Program-made: the position numbers and the translations under genes
Part shown: positions 21,103 to 33,100 of the stretch, one piece after another
How the letters are laid out: each line of letters opens with the position of its first letter
Position numbering within the stretch: position 1 is the first letter of the stretch
Origin: Diphasiastrum complanatum
Taxonomy: Eukaryota > Streptophyta > Lycopodiopsida > Lycopodiales > Lycopodiaceae
Direction of reading: 5' to 3'
Assembly: GCA_029204225.1 (NCBI GenBank)
Contig: CM055092.1
Location: 10,069,806 to 10,133,805, forward strand
Length of the DNA: 64,000 nt
The notes under the pieces: generated by a model
The model's database searches: none
Told to the model about the DNA's origin: nothing
What the model saw: the letters and a program-made list of their open reading frames with translations, nothing else

Positions 21103-22860
21103 ATGGCACATTCACCTACCCCGAGTGAGACTACTCAGGAAACCTTATCCAATCAGTTTCATCGCATGGATGAGATCCTTTCTGGCCTTGTTCTTCGCTT
21201 CGATTCAGTTATGACCAGCTTTGCTACTATGCAGTCACAGATTGATTCTTTACAGCCTCATGGTCCTGGTAAAGCTCCTGTTTTTCCTACATATGGTACT
21301 CCCCCTCCATTTGGATTTCCATCTTCTTCTGCTAGTTAGCCTGGTGGTGGACCATTCATTCCATCTAACCCACCTCCTGGTTTCTTTCCTCGTCCCCCCC
21401 TTCCTGAGCCACACTTTGCTCGAGACTTTCGTGATAGGGTACAGCTTGCTACCTATTCTGGTTCCTCCAACGGGAACTTATTAGAGAATTGGTTTGCTAA
21501 GCTTGACACATATTTTTAGATTTACCCCAAGACTGATCCTCAGAAGATCCAGTTGGCTGCTTTACATTTAGATGGACATGCCGCCACGTGGTGGCAAGTT
21601 TATAGAGTTGATCCTGATCGGGAAGGGCTTCATGTATGGCATACTTTTCGTCGTGACCTCCGCCATGCTATGATTGATCCTCAGTGGCTTGACCGCCAAC
21701 GTGATACATTCCGTAGTCTCACTCAGACCAGTGATCTTGCTTCTTATACATATCAGTTTATGGAGCTTTCTTATCTTTTCACAGATCTACAACCCATTGA
21801 GCTTATTTCTCGTTACATTGATGGGCTTCGTGGTGCTTTACGTTATGATGTTTCTTCCTTCCGTCCTACCACACTTGTTGAGGCGATGTCTCTTGCCAGT
21901 ACTTTACAGCATAAGTACTCTGACACACTTCCTTCCTGCTTCTCCCGACCCCGTCCTTCTGCTTCATATTTTCCCGCTACGTTCACCCCTACACCGGCCC
22001 CTTCTGTTCCAGCTCTCTCCATTGCCCCTTTGCCTCCTCGACCTGCTTTTGTCCAACTTTACACGTCTGCAGAGTTCGCTGATCTTCAGCAGAAGCGTCT
22101 TTGCTTTCGTTGTAAGAGTCCTGACCATCTTGCCCGTGATTGCCGCCAGCCTCTCCCTACTACTACTGCTGTTTTTTACCATGAGGACACTACTCCAGAT
22201 GATTTCAATATCTACATTCATATTTCTGATGAGCCTGACTTGTCCTCTGAGACTTCCCCTGATTTACTTCCTGCTACTTGCCATGCTCAGCTTGCCTATG
22301 CTACTTGGACAGGGCATCCTGGTCCTCACTCCATTCGGTTACGTGTGCGTATTACAGGTCGAGAGTATATTGCTTTAGTTGATACTGGTAGCACTCATTC
22401 TTTTATTAGCAGTTATATCACTAGTCGGATCTGTGCTTCACCTGTTCCTGCTTCCCAGCCTCTCACAATTGAGGTTGCCAATTCTCATTCTTTTCCTAGT
22501 TCTCAGATGTTTCAGCATTTACCATACCGCATTGGAGATTTCTCTGGACAGGCAGATCTTTACATTATCCCTATGGAGCGTTATGATCTTATCCTTGGTG
22601 TTGATTGGTTTGCATCTCTTGGAGCCGTTACACTGGACTTGACACAACACACATTGACATTTGTACATGATGCAGTTACACACTCACTTGTGGGCATTGA
22701 TTCTCAGGGAGACTTCCAGTTGATTACTGGGAAGCAATTTATTCGCAGTCTGCCGAAGGCTCATTGTGCTGCCTTATTATGTGTTCAGCAGGCAGTACCA
22801 GTTCCTCCAGTTTCTACACCAGTAGCTGTTCCGCAGGTGATTTCTGACTTATTACATTAG
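21103..22860 (+). pseudogene. gag: Chromovirus Gag and protease part of the polyprotein
   Basis: ATG at 21103 (MAHSPTPSETTQE). TAG stops stand at 21337, 21517 and 22858, all in the same frame. The Gag core shows NLLENWFAKLDTYF, LDGHAATWWQVYR and FMELSYLFTDLQPIELISRY. A single zinc knuckle CFRCKSPDHLARDC lies at 22102-22143. The protease active site is LVDTGSTHSFISS (Asp codon at 22381), with YDLILGVDWFASLG near 22585. The TAG at 22858 lies at the protease-RT border; since the frame is unbroken across it, it probably replaces CAG and is not a programmed stop. Confidence 0.9.
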
Positions 22861-25725
22861 AATGCTTTTGTCTTTTCAGAACCTACGACGCTACCACCAT
22901 TACGTGACGTGAACCATCATATTGATTTGCGTCCTGGTTCTGCTCCTCCCTCCCGTCCCCCTTATCGTATGTCTCAATCTGAGCGTGATGAGCTTGAGTT
23001 CCATATTACTGCCTTGTTAGATCAGGGTCTCATTGTTCCTAGTCACAGCCCTTTTGGTGCTCCTGTTCTCCTTATTAATAAGAAATATGGTACCAAACGT
23101 CTTTGTATTGACTACCGTGCTTTAAATAAGTTGACTATTCGTAATCAGTACCCTATTCCACACATGGATGACCTCTTTGACCAACTCGGTACCTCTAAAA
23201 TCTTTTCCAAGATAGACCTTCGTTCTGGATATTACCAAATCAGGATGCACCCTTTTGACGAACATAAGACTGCTTTCCATACTCATCTTGGTTTATATGA
23301 ATTTCGTGTGCTTCCTTTTGGTGTTACTAATGGCCCTCCTACGTTCCAGAATGTGATGAATAACGTCTTACGCCCACTTCTTGGTCATTGTGTCTTGGTT
23401 TATTTTGATGATATTCTTATTTTTAGTCAGTCTCTTGCTGAGCATGTTGCCCATCTTTCCTCGGTTTTTCAGTTACTTGTACACCACCAGTTATTTGCTA
23501 AGTTGTCTAAATGTTCTTTTGTTGTTTCTGAGATCGAGTTTCTTGGTTTTCTTATTTGTAATGGTCACATTCGTCTGGACCCTCATAAGGTTCAGGCCAT
23601 CCAGGATTGGCCTATACCTACTGATATTCATCATGTTCGTATGTTTCTTGGGTTAGCCACTCACCTTTGTCGTCCAGTTTCTCATTTCGCCACTATCGCA
23701 GCTCCTCTTCATGCACTTTTGAAGAAGTCTGTACTTTTCTGTGGACTCCTGATTGTCAAACAGCGTTTGATACTCTTCGTCGTGCTGTTGTTGATGCTAC
23801 CGTTATGTGTTTACCACGGTTTGATCAGAAGTTTCTTGTTGAGATTGATGCTAGTAATGTTGGTTTGGGTGCTTTACTTCGCCAGTCACAGTGTATTATT
23901 GCTTATGAGTTGCGTCGTCTTCGCTCTTATGAGCAACGTTATTCTGTGCATGAGAAAGAGCTTCTTGCTATTATCTATTCTCTTAAGAAGTGGCGTCATT
24001 ATCTGTATCGAGTCCCATTTGACATTATTACTGATCACCAGTCTTTACGTTATCTGTTTTCTCGACGTGACCTTAGTGATCGTCAATTTCTTTGGTTGCA
24101 GTTTTTATAGTCTTTTAATTTCTCCATAATGTATCGTCCTGGTCGTGCTAACACTGCTACTGATGCATTATCTCATCTTCCAGCTTTGTTAAATACACTC
24201 GTTTCTACTATTCCTCCATGGTTTGATGCTCTACCTGCAGCATACCTTACATGTTCTGATTTTCGTGATGTTTATAGTTCTGCCCCACCTGTTTCGTCCA
24301 GTCCTCATCAGGTTTACTCCATTATTGACAATCGTCTTTATCATTATGATTCTCTTTGTATCCCTAGTTCTTTGGGTATCTGTTCCCAGTTGTTGTCGGA
24401 TGCTCATTTCTCTCCTGTTGGAGGTCACTTTGGTTTTCAGAAGTCTTATGCTCGTCTCAAAGACCATTTCTATTGGCCCTCTCTTCGATCTGAGCTTGCT
24501 GTACTTATTCGTACCTACCCTTTCTGTCTTCATAATAAGTACTCTCGTTCTAAATCTGTTGGTTTGCTCCAGAGTTGGCCTATTCTTCATCGCCAGTGGA
24601 CTGATATATCTATGGACTTTATCCTTGGCCTTCCCCATACCCAGCGTGGTCACGATTCATGTATGGTGGTAGTTGACAGGTTCTCAAAACAGGCACATTT
24701 TATCCCAGTTCGCAGTACTATCACAGCAAAGCAGTGTGCACGTTTGTTCCTATCAGAGATTTTCCGCCTGCATGGATTTCCTCGTACTATCCTTTCTGAT
24801 CGGGATAGTAAGTTTACATCTATATTCTGGACAGAGCTTATGCATATTTTGGATGTTCAGCTTTTTATGGGTTCTGCTTATCATTCTACTTTTGATGGGC
24901 AGTCTGAGGTCCTTAACATGATCCTTGAGGATTATTTACGCCATTTTGTTACTCCTTCAGGGAAGGATTGGGATCAGCATTTATGTTTAGCAGAGTATAG
25001 CTATAATAGCTTTGTTAGTACCAGCATAGGTGTCTCTCCATTTTTATTATCTCATGGCTATGCACCTCTTTTACCTGGCATTCCTCTTCCGCCTGAGGAT
25101 ACACCTATTACACTTGCATCTTTTCTATCAGGTGCTCGAGAGCTTATTACTCGGGCCAGTTCTCATTTACAGCATGTTTAGCAACGTTATCAGACCTCAG
25201 TTGATCGTCACCGCCGCCATGTTGAGTTTCAGCTTGGAGATATGGTTTATCTACGCTTACGGTTTGCACGTCATCATTTTGTCCAGGGACATGCTTCTAC
25301 TGAGAAGCTTGCACCATGTTATTATGGGCTTTATCGCATTGTGGAGGTTCTTAGTCCAGTTACATATCGCTTACAGCTTCCTGCTTCCACACGCGCCTGT
25401 GATGTATTCCATGTCAGTTTATTACGTGCTGCTATTGAGGATGACGCTCCTTGTGATGCTGAGTTTTCTACTGCTCCAGAGTTATTTCCATTTTTACCTA
25501 CTGCTATATTACAGGTCCATCTATACCATAGTTGACGCCGCCGGCAGATTCAGTTTTTGGTCCAGTGGGATGGTCGTCCTATTGAGGAGGCTACATGGGA
25601 GCCTATTGATATGTTTTATCATACACCATTACTTGCGGATCAGGCTCGTGCTCTTGCTGCACTTGTTGATTCCTCTACATCAGATGTTCCTCTAGGTGTT
25701 GATGCACCAGGGCATGCTGCTACTT
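22861..25725 (+). pseudogene. pol: Chromovirus Pol: RT, RNase H, integrase, chromodomain
   Basis: RT carries KRLCIDYRALNKLTIRNQYP, the catalytic YFDDILIFS at 23401, and LAKLSKCSF-like and VSEIEFLGFLI segments. A frameshift near 23720 precedes RNase H (VEIDASNVGLGALL, YSVHEKELLAI, ITDHQSLRYLFSRRDLSDRQ). Integrase has an HHCC region in which the first Cys appears as Tyr (TYPFCLHNK), then Asp in WTDISMDF, Asp in ILSDRDSKF and Glu in DGQSEVLN. A chromodomain (FLVQWDGRPIEEATWEP at 25547-25600) lies past a TGA at 25533. Further TAGs are at 24108 and 25179. The enzymes copy RNA to DNA and insert it; the chromodomain targets chromatin. Confidence 0.9.
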
Positions 25726-25765
25726 GATCTGGTTATCTTTTCGGCAGTTGGGTCTTTTTTTTGTG

Positions 25766-25775
25766 TCGGGGAGAG
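25766..25775 (+). other. Polypurine tract of the chromovirus
   Basis: GTCGGGGAGAG directly before the LTR start TTATGG. Confidence 0.75.
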
Positions 25776-25887
25776 TTATGGACTCGGCTCATTACATTCG
25801 CCATGTCCATTTACATTTACAGTTACTTTACTTTATGCATAAGCAGGCCTTGGGCCCTTTTTTTATTCATTAGTGACATTCAGACTA
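25776..25887 (+). repeat. Truncated 3' LTR of the chromovirus
   Basis: Matches the first 112 bp of the 5' LTR (TTATGGACTCGGCTC to GACATTCAGACTA) and then stops. The remaining roughly 300 bp, including the polyadenylation region, are gone, and unrelated gag-like sequence follows. Confidence 0.85.
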
Positions 25888-26829
25888 CTCTTTATCAGTA
25901 AGATGAGTAAGCATGATCCAAAGTTCAATCGGTAAGGGAGCAAGAAAATTGTAGGGAGGCTCCAAAGTGTAAAGGAATTAAGTGTAGACTTGAATTCAAT
26001 AGTTCGGCTAGGAACCATAAAAATTTGGCAACTTTTGGATTGACAGAATTCATAAGAGGACTGATCATCGATATCACAAATATCTTGGGAGAAGAGCTCA
26101 AGTTAGAGGCGCTATCTTCATCAAGATCATCAATAAAGACAAGTGGATGTGGAGACAAAGGTGCATCAAGGATAGGGGAAGTAGTAGGCTTAGCAGAAGA
26201 AGTACCATTTTCTTTCTTTAGACAAGCAAAGACCTTTCTGATGTGTGAGTTAAAAACCCAATCTTCTTCCTGAAATTTTTCAGCAAAAATAGCAATATCA
26301 TCAAAAAGGGTTTCCACGGTAGCCAAAGGATCATTTTTCTTAATATAATCCAAGTATAATCTAACCCAATCCAAAGTACGAAGTAGATTAATAAGACAGA
26401 GGACTTTATCTTCAGGTCCAACATCAAGACATGTAGCCTGATCAGTTTCAATAATAAAATCATCCATAGTAGCGCCTTTTTCATGCAACATATCAAGGTC
26501 TGAATAAAACAGTTAGGTGGAGAAGGGGCTCCTTATAACCTAAGGTGACGACATCATGAAACCAACTTGAGGACTGAACAGAGAAAAGACCTAAGCTAGC
26601 CGATGAATCAAAAAATAAAAGGTAAAGGTTTGATACTATCCCAACCAAAGGATAGTCGGATTTACATCCCAAAGATACAAAGAGAGAGCTAAAAGTATAC
26701 ACATAGTTCCTCTTGCTTAAGCAAGACCAAACCCTTTGAAACCTTTATTCATAAGCCAACAAGGTAAAATATAGCTGAAAAGTAAAGTAAAGTACAGTAA
26801 AGCACCATAAAGCAAGACTTATTTCAGGA
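25888..26829 (-). pseudogene. Gag-like relic with LTR end
   Basis: On the minus strand, an LTR-end-like segment (26829-26720, shared with 18.7 kb) is followed by a short leader and two open pieces. One gives FDSSASLGLFSVQSSSWFHD, the other DDFIIETDQATCLDVGPEDK, LINLLRTLDWVRLYLDYIKK and FQEEDWVFNSHIRKVFACLK. The layout and helical, charged content resemble a Copia Gag, but no zinc knuckle is seen. It could be the 5' part of the Copia element interrupted by the chromovirus, or another element. Confidence 0.4.
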
Positions 26830-26849
26830 CATCCAGCTGGTGCCTGCCA

Positions 26850-27070
26850 CCATCCCACAAAACAAATTCGCGTGAGTTAGTATGTGAGGAAGACATGTGT
26901 CATTTTTATTGGCTATCCTGATGAACATAAAGCTTTTAAAGTTTATGATCCATCCACCGATGTAGCATTTATTTCTAGAGATGTAATCTTCAAAGAGAAT
27001 GCATTCTACGACTTCAAACAACGATCAAATATGGACTAGCTTGAAGATACACACATTTTGGCGATCACAG
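26850..27070 (+). pseudogene. Copia integrase C-terminal fragment
   Basis: KTCVIFIGYPDEHKAFKVYD then FISRDVIFKEN matches the conserved region just after the Copia integrase core. A TAG follows at about 27035. Neither the integrase catalytic core nor RT is next to it. Confidence 0.7.
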
Positions 27071-29880
27071 GTGATGGAAGTGTGAGGTGGTGCCGGTTGG
27101 AAGCCATTGGGCAAGATAGCAAACTTGCATTGGACGAGCTGTGTGTGGGACACGCAGAGGATGAAGAATGGGTCAATAATCACACTTTGTATGCTCTTGG
27201 CGAGTGGTGAATGTGATGATTTTGTGATTTTGTAGTAGGTAAGTCAATTTTGATCAAGCCATTTTTAGTTGTGGAGCAGTGTATCAAGGTTGTCATCGAG
27301 GAGATACACTTCAACTGCCTATTCTGGGTAAGTCAAGTCAATTTGTCGTATCAGTATTGCATTAGGGATGTAGATTTCAGTGATAGTGGGGTGCAGATCG
27401 TTTGATTTGGGCCATGGAAGATCTCAGAGGTTCACTTGGAGGGATATTGGCATGCACAGTCATGTGAGGGACTTGATGGTGGCTTTGGAGTTCACATCTC
27501 AGTGTATTCTCAGGGAGTGATTTGGAACCATTCACAAGAGCAGCTTGGAGCTAGCTTGGGGGAATACATGTGGGCACTACAGGGTAGATGCTCAGATCTT
27601 TGTGATCAGGGATGGCATTGGGATACCTGGTAGGGATAGCACTACAAGATGACATAGGATGATCATCAGGGGGCAGCTATTTTAGATTGGACTTGAGTCA
27701 TTTGATGGACGGGACTTACAGGGAGATTTTTGATGGAATCAGGACACTGCAAACGCAAATGGGCAAAGCATGAAGCTTTGGGAGCCAGCTCTAGGTTGGA
27801 GAGCTGATGGAGATCGCACGGGGTGTGATCGGAGGGCAAACATTGTGGTGAGTGTTTTGCTAGCGATCTACTGGAGGGGACACTGATGGTGAGGACTTCA
27901 TGGTGTGCTCATTTGGAAGTACATGTTGGCATTATAACAAGGGGCCAGTAATTGGAAATGCATCGATGGGAAGGCATCTACCATCATGGGCGTGGATAAG
28001 CTACCTATAGCTTTCATGCATTTGGCTGTATTTGCAGGAGTCTAGGCTTGGCACAAGTGTTGAAATTTCCATGGTGCAAATTCTTAGGTGGTGAGATTAT
28101 GGGGAAGCCTAGAGGGAGTCACTCAAAACCATACACCTCAGTACGATCATGGAGACAATAGTCTTAGGATCCCATGAGCAGCGACTCATGGATGAGCTTG
28201 CGTTGGCATGGTGTCGAGTGGCACATAACCAGGGAGAGCGAGCAGATACTAGGAGCTAGGTGGAGCAGGTGATACTTTGGAGATTGGCTTGCTTAGCAAG
28301 ATGGTGACCAGGATGGAAGACATCAGGTGAGCATAGTATGTGGATGACGAGTCCATTGGGGTGGCACTCAGGGAGATGCTATAGTTGCTCAGATATGACA
28401 TGTCACTTGAACGATGTTCTTCAGTTGGTGCATCATGTGTGATGACCTAGGGATGGGTCATGTCTACTTGAAAGTAGGTGGCATGGAGTGTACCCGGTGT
28501 GGTACATATCTTGAGGGCATGGAGTGCATTACGGGGTGATGTGGATCTAGCATGCCCATGGTTGTGAGCCGACAGGAATGGAGATGGTTAGTCAGGGAGT
28601 GACAGTTGATACTTTGGCGGGTGATCAGGTGAGCTGCATGGTTAGTCTCCAGGTTGGCGTCACATGTTGTTGTTATCCATCATTATTTGGTAAGCAAGAT
28701 GCAGCTTTTGGTTAGATCTAGTTGGAGTCTAGTTACACTACAGGTGGACAGATTCTTGGGGAGCTATCAGTAGGTAATGGATACTTGGTGATTAGATGGT
28801 ATAAGGTACAAGGTTCTGGAGCTATCCTACCTGATATGCTCTGGATCGTGGGTGAGTTATTCATTATGATAGTGGATCTAGTTTTCATTTGCTTTGGCTT
28901 GGTGAGATAGGCTCCTTGGTGGGAGGCCTATGTACTGGTCAAATCAGAGTTGGCAACGTCAAGCATGGGAAGTTGAGCCTACATGGGATGTGGGACAAGC
29001 ATACCATCATTAGTATCTTTGGGAGTTGGGCGAGCTACTTAGGTATTGGTGAGGTTTGCATACATTCATTCATTGAGTCCTTGGTAGACTCTTATGCTTG
29101 GAGCATGGGGAATGGATGGGAATCAGCTTCCGGGACTTATTGGATAGTAAATATGCTTGGACATGAGGGCATCTTGGTTACAGGTGTAGGCCATGATCGA
29201 GAGGATCTGATTTGGAGACCAGTGGTGTAGCAGCGGATCTATAGGTGGCATAGGTGTTGGTACGACATGATACCACTTATGGGCAGGCCATGGTCATGTA
29301 TTTGACGCTTTATCATTTGTGCTGGTTTGCATGAGTGTATGTGGGCTTGCATGTTATCTTTGTCACAGGAGTCTAGATCTGAGTTGGAGTTTTATGCGAT
29401 TGTGCATTTGCTACGTTTAAAACAAAGTAGTCATTTATGCTCATTGACTTGTCGTTATGTCTACTAGCTGTCTATTTGGTGAGGGTATAATCTTATGGTG
29501 GCAGTAAGATTTCCTCAAGTTGAGCCTCAGTCGCTCATTTATGTCAACTTTACAGGTCTGTGCTTGTAAGTGTCTAATAGGATGTCAACCTAGCTAGATG
29601 GAGGATGTAAGTCTCATGGTGGTAGTGGGATTTTCTCAGTTTGAGCCATGTCGCTCATGTGGTCCACTTGAGTTCAAGTCGGATTGGGGACGAGTCAGTT
29701 GGTCGATAGACTCTCTGTATGAGCATTGTATTTGCATGATACTTTGTGTGCCAAACCTGGTGGTTTGATGGTGTGCTTGAGTGTGAGTCAAGTACAGGGT
29801 AGCTGGAATATGCATAACATTTTTTGGACACTCCAGACACTACTACAATATATTTCTTTACTCCTACTGCATTTGAGCTT
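27071..29880 (+). other. Non-coding G/T-rich interior of a Copia-type element
   Basis: About 2.8 kb in which the plus strand is visibly rich in G and T, with few long runs of C. No open frame over about 115 residues and no RT or RNase H motif in any frame, although these would be expected between integrase and the 3' LTR. Two imperfect copies of CTCATGGTGGTAGTGGGATT-like sequence occur near 29490 and 29612. It may be a large non-autonomous derivative or heavily mutated DNA. Confidence 0.45.
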
Positions 29881-29889
29881 AAGGGAGAG
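29881..29889 (+). other. Polypurine tract
   Basis: AAGGGAGAG directly before the LTR start TGTTAAGAA. Confidence 0.7.
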
Positions 29890-30197
29890 TGTTAAGAATC
29901 AAATTTGATCTGATATATTTTTATTGTAAGCTCAAAATCCAGTATTGTAATTAACTGTAGATATCTTCAGTTAATTAGAATTTATAGTTTTTGGTTGTTA
30001 TCGGGACGTGACCCACTATCGTCATATCAGTCGGGCACTGATCTTGTAGACGACTATTTGGGTTAGCCGAGTAGCCACACGTACGAAAAGTTAGCCTGTA
30101 CAAAGTTATATACAATGTATGTTATACTCGAGCTGATACCTATAGGAATTATAGTTTTTGTTTTGCCATTCTACATATTAAGTCGTGTTTCTTAACA
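29890..30197 (+). repeat. Copia-type 3' LTR
   Basis: About 308 bp bounded by TGTTAAGAA and TTCTTAACA, a perfect 9-bp terminal inverted repeat, and preceded by a polypurine tract. The matching 5' LTR is not in the window. Confidence 0.7.
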
Positions 30198-33100
30198 CAG
30201 ACTATAGTACTTGCAAAACTACTCTCATTCTATGTACAGAGTAACTTATTAAGTACATTCACGACCAATATTTGGTTAAACTAAACTAGTCTTATAATTA
30301 TAGAAAAATTCTTTTAATCATAAGTATGTTGTGCATATATACATCTAGCTCGCATTCACTAGGCAGCGAAAGACTGAGCATCGGAATTTATGCCACATTT
30401 TAGGCTGTAGTCACTTGTGTTGTTCGTGCTCCATATTGAGCAAATGCTCTTGTGACAAACATTCAGTGTAATATCAATAACACCTTCTACTATTTGTGTC
30501 TAGCCTAGATATGTGTGTGTTGCAATTGATTGCACTCTACTAACTACTTGTCTCTATTCACTCACTCAGTCTGATCAAATCATGAATGTCTTTGACTCCT
30601 TAGAATTTGATCAGACCATGGTTGTCTCTGATGCCTAAGTGTAGACAGATTCTACAACTTTAGAATCTGTTTACTAGTTTCTTTGTTTTACTTCTTGTGA
30701 CAACATCTTGTTCACAAATTATTTTTTTATTTTGCTTGTCAGCAAAGGTTGTGGGCACTTCTTGAAACTATCTTTCTTAGCTCAATGCCGAAACTAGGCA
30801 GAAAGGATTGATCATCGTTGTAGTAATAATGTCCTGCCTGTCAGAGGACAATCCAGATTCGTCTCTCTTGAACCGTATCACATGCAATCAAAACAACATG
30901 TAATCCAAACGTTCAACCAAGAAATCAGCATGCAGTCTAGGTAAACAAACCATGATTTTCTACCACTACTACTGCAAATCAAGTGAACAGATCCATAAAA
31001 GATTGAAACTAAGCTTGTATACACATTACATCAAATGCAAGAAACTAAAACTAGAAACTAGACTAACTAGACAGCATTTTTGAGAGCCCAAGGATCAAGA
31101 AACACACATTTCTTGATTCTTGGACTGCCAAGAACATCAATGAATGGACTGTCATAGAATTTGCAAGACTTATACCACAAATCCAGCCAAGATGATTTAC
31201 CATAATGTTGTTGCCTAATTAATCCACAAGAAAACATGAAATCTAATCCACTCTATGAAAGCAAGGAAACTAATCAACCACTAAGATCCACAACCACACA
31301 CAAAGGAAATGGAAGGGCAATATGATTAATGCATCACTCAAGAAACAAGAATGATCAAAGAGCTCAAGAATGCATCAAACTCACGAAAAATATTCTCATT
31401 TCAGCATGGAGTAGATACATTTATAAAAGCTTCCCTTCTACAAAGGGGGAGTCTCTTAAATAAGCAGGAGAGCTCCTTAGGTGGCATCCTAGTGGCATTT
31501 TCACATTACACAAATTACAAGTGGAATTATGATCTCCACTGGATGTCACCATCAAAAGGTGGCTCACTCTACTTCTCTAAGAGGGACCTACTTGCATTTA
31601 TTGCATTTGCTTAGAAATACTAGTTCCTACATGGTCATTCCATCTTTCGGGATTCACCATGAGGCTTACACAGTTTCTACTTGTCTTGCTTAACTAGTAC
31701 TTCTTAGCTTTCATACTCGACTCTCATTCTCCGTTCATCTCGTCTTATCAGAAACCTCCTCAATCTAAGGTGAAAGGTGCTCGTGGGTAGCTTTGGCTGA
31801 GTATCTTGGGGATTTGTCAGAATCAGCCAACATCATTCCACCCCTAATGTGTTGCAGGACCCACTGCAACTCATATTGGATGATATTACTCCGCTATTGG
31901 CATCTGCAATTGTCACTTGGAAAAGCATAGATCCTCGTTCGCTTGCATAAAACAAAGTGCTTATTGGTCTTCATCAAAAAACTGCTTTTCGCAATTCGTC
32001 GCAATTTGATCAAAATGTCCTATTGTCGCAAATAGTTGGCATCTTCAAAATTGGAGAGCTCCCAGTAGCTTGACAAACTTGCATGCATGAGTGCTTTTCT
32101 CATGTCTCTTTTTTTCTCTTTTTCTGCATCTGCCATGGATAATTTCACTTCTAGTTTCTTGGCAGATTCTATCTTTTGGGAGGTCTGTATCCTCCATTAT
32201 GTTTCTGGGCATTTTCTCAGTTCTTCTCTCAATTGAAGTTCTAGTCTTGTTGATGCTCTTTCCTTGATGATAAGAGGAGAATCTTCGATTGGTAGGTTGC
32301 ACAAACCTTGGGTTATCAGTCTTCCTAGAATCTCTAGGAGAATTATTAAGATATAGAAATGATTAAAACTCAGCTCTTTTGAGTTAAATGCTCCTGTTTC
32401 TAGCACCAAGTGCAAGAAAATAACATTCATTCATCTTAATAGACTTGTCTGTCTCCTAAGATAACTAGAGATCCAATCAAATAAAGAACTGTACTCAAGC
32501 ATCTTGCAAACCATAAACTGTAGTAGAATAGCATCCACTAAATAAAATAAATTCTCTACAAATAAAATACTGGAGTAAAGAGATTCAAAACACTGATTCA
32601 AATTCTTACTCAATTAATAGATCAAGAATTAAACATCACACTTAAGAATCATCACAATTTCTTATAATCTATTAACAACAATTAAGTAACTATTTATGAT
32701 CCATCAACCATAATTATTTAGATTCGAATGATTCGTCAATCATAATTTTTTGGAATCCAAAATCATACTTAATCATTCACAAGATATTGGAGTATATGTT
32801 CCGCATAACTCAAGAAAAGTAAGAATCATTCCAAAATCTTTCCCAACAAGAAAATACTGGATTTTAGGAATGCTCTCCAACACAGGATTCTTTAACTGAA
32901 GTGTAAGATTCAAATTCCATAAACATTGGTAATTAAAGACAAAAAGCATACTAAAATGACAATCATCTTCAACTACAAGAAAAAACTTTAGATTACAATC
33001 TAGAATCAAATCTAGATACCCAAAGTCCTGTTGAATATCAATTCAAATATTATTCTTGACTTCATTATGATTTGTTATCCAATCGAGCTCTCTGGGATAC

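Larger units (their letters stand above)
20010..25887 (+). mobile_element. Nearly complete Ty3 chromovirus
   Basis: It contains 5' LTR, initiator-Met primer site, one gag-pol reading frame, polypurine tract and a truncated 3' LTR. Domain order is gag, protease, RT, RNase H, integrase, chromodomain, which defines chromoviruses. Breaks are few: six stops (five TAG, one TGA) and one frameshift. The first 112 bp of the two LTRs differ at only about three positions and one indel, so insertion is fairly recent. It landed in a Copia gag. The 3' LTR stops early at 25887, so no target duplication can be read. Confidence 0.9.

Noticed and set aside
21674-22378. 234-residue Leu-rich frame overlapping gag
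   Set aside because: It is an alternative frame of the gag-pol coding sequence; the gag frame carries the zinc knuckle and protease motifs.
24231-24653. 140-residue minus-strand frame inside the chromovirus
   Set aside because: It is the mirror of the integrase coding strand and contains no domain of its own.
31351-31614. 87-residue open frame as a gene
   Set aside because: No recognisable domain, no splice or promoter context, and it lies in repeat-like AT-rich DNA.
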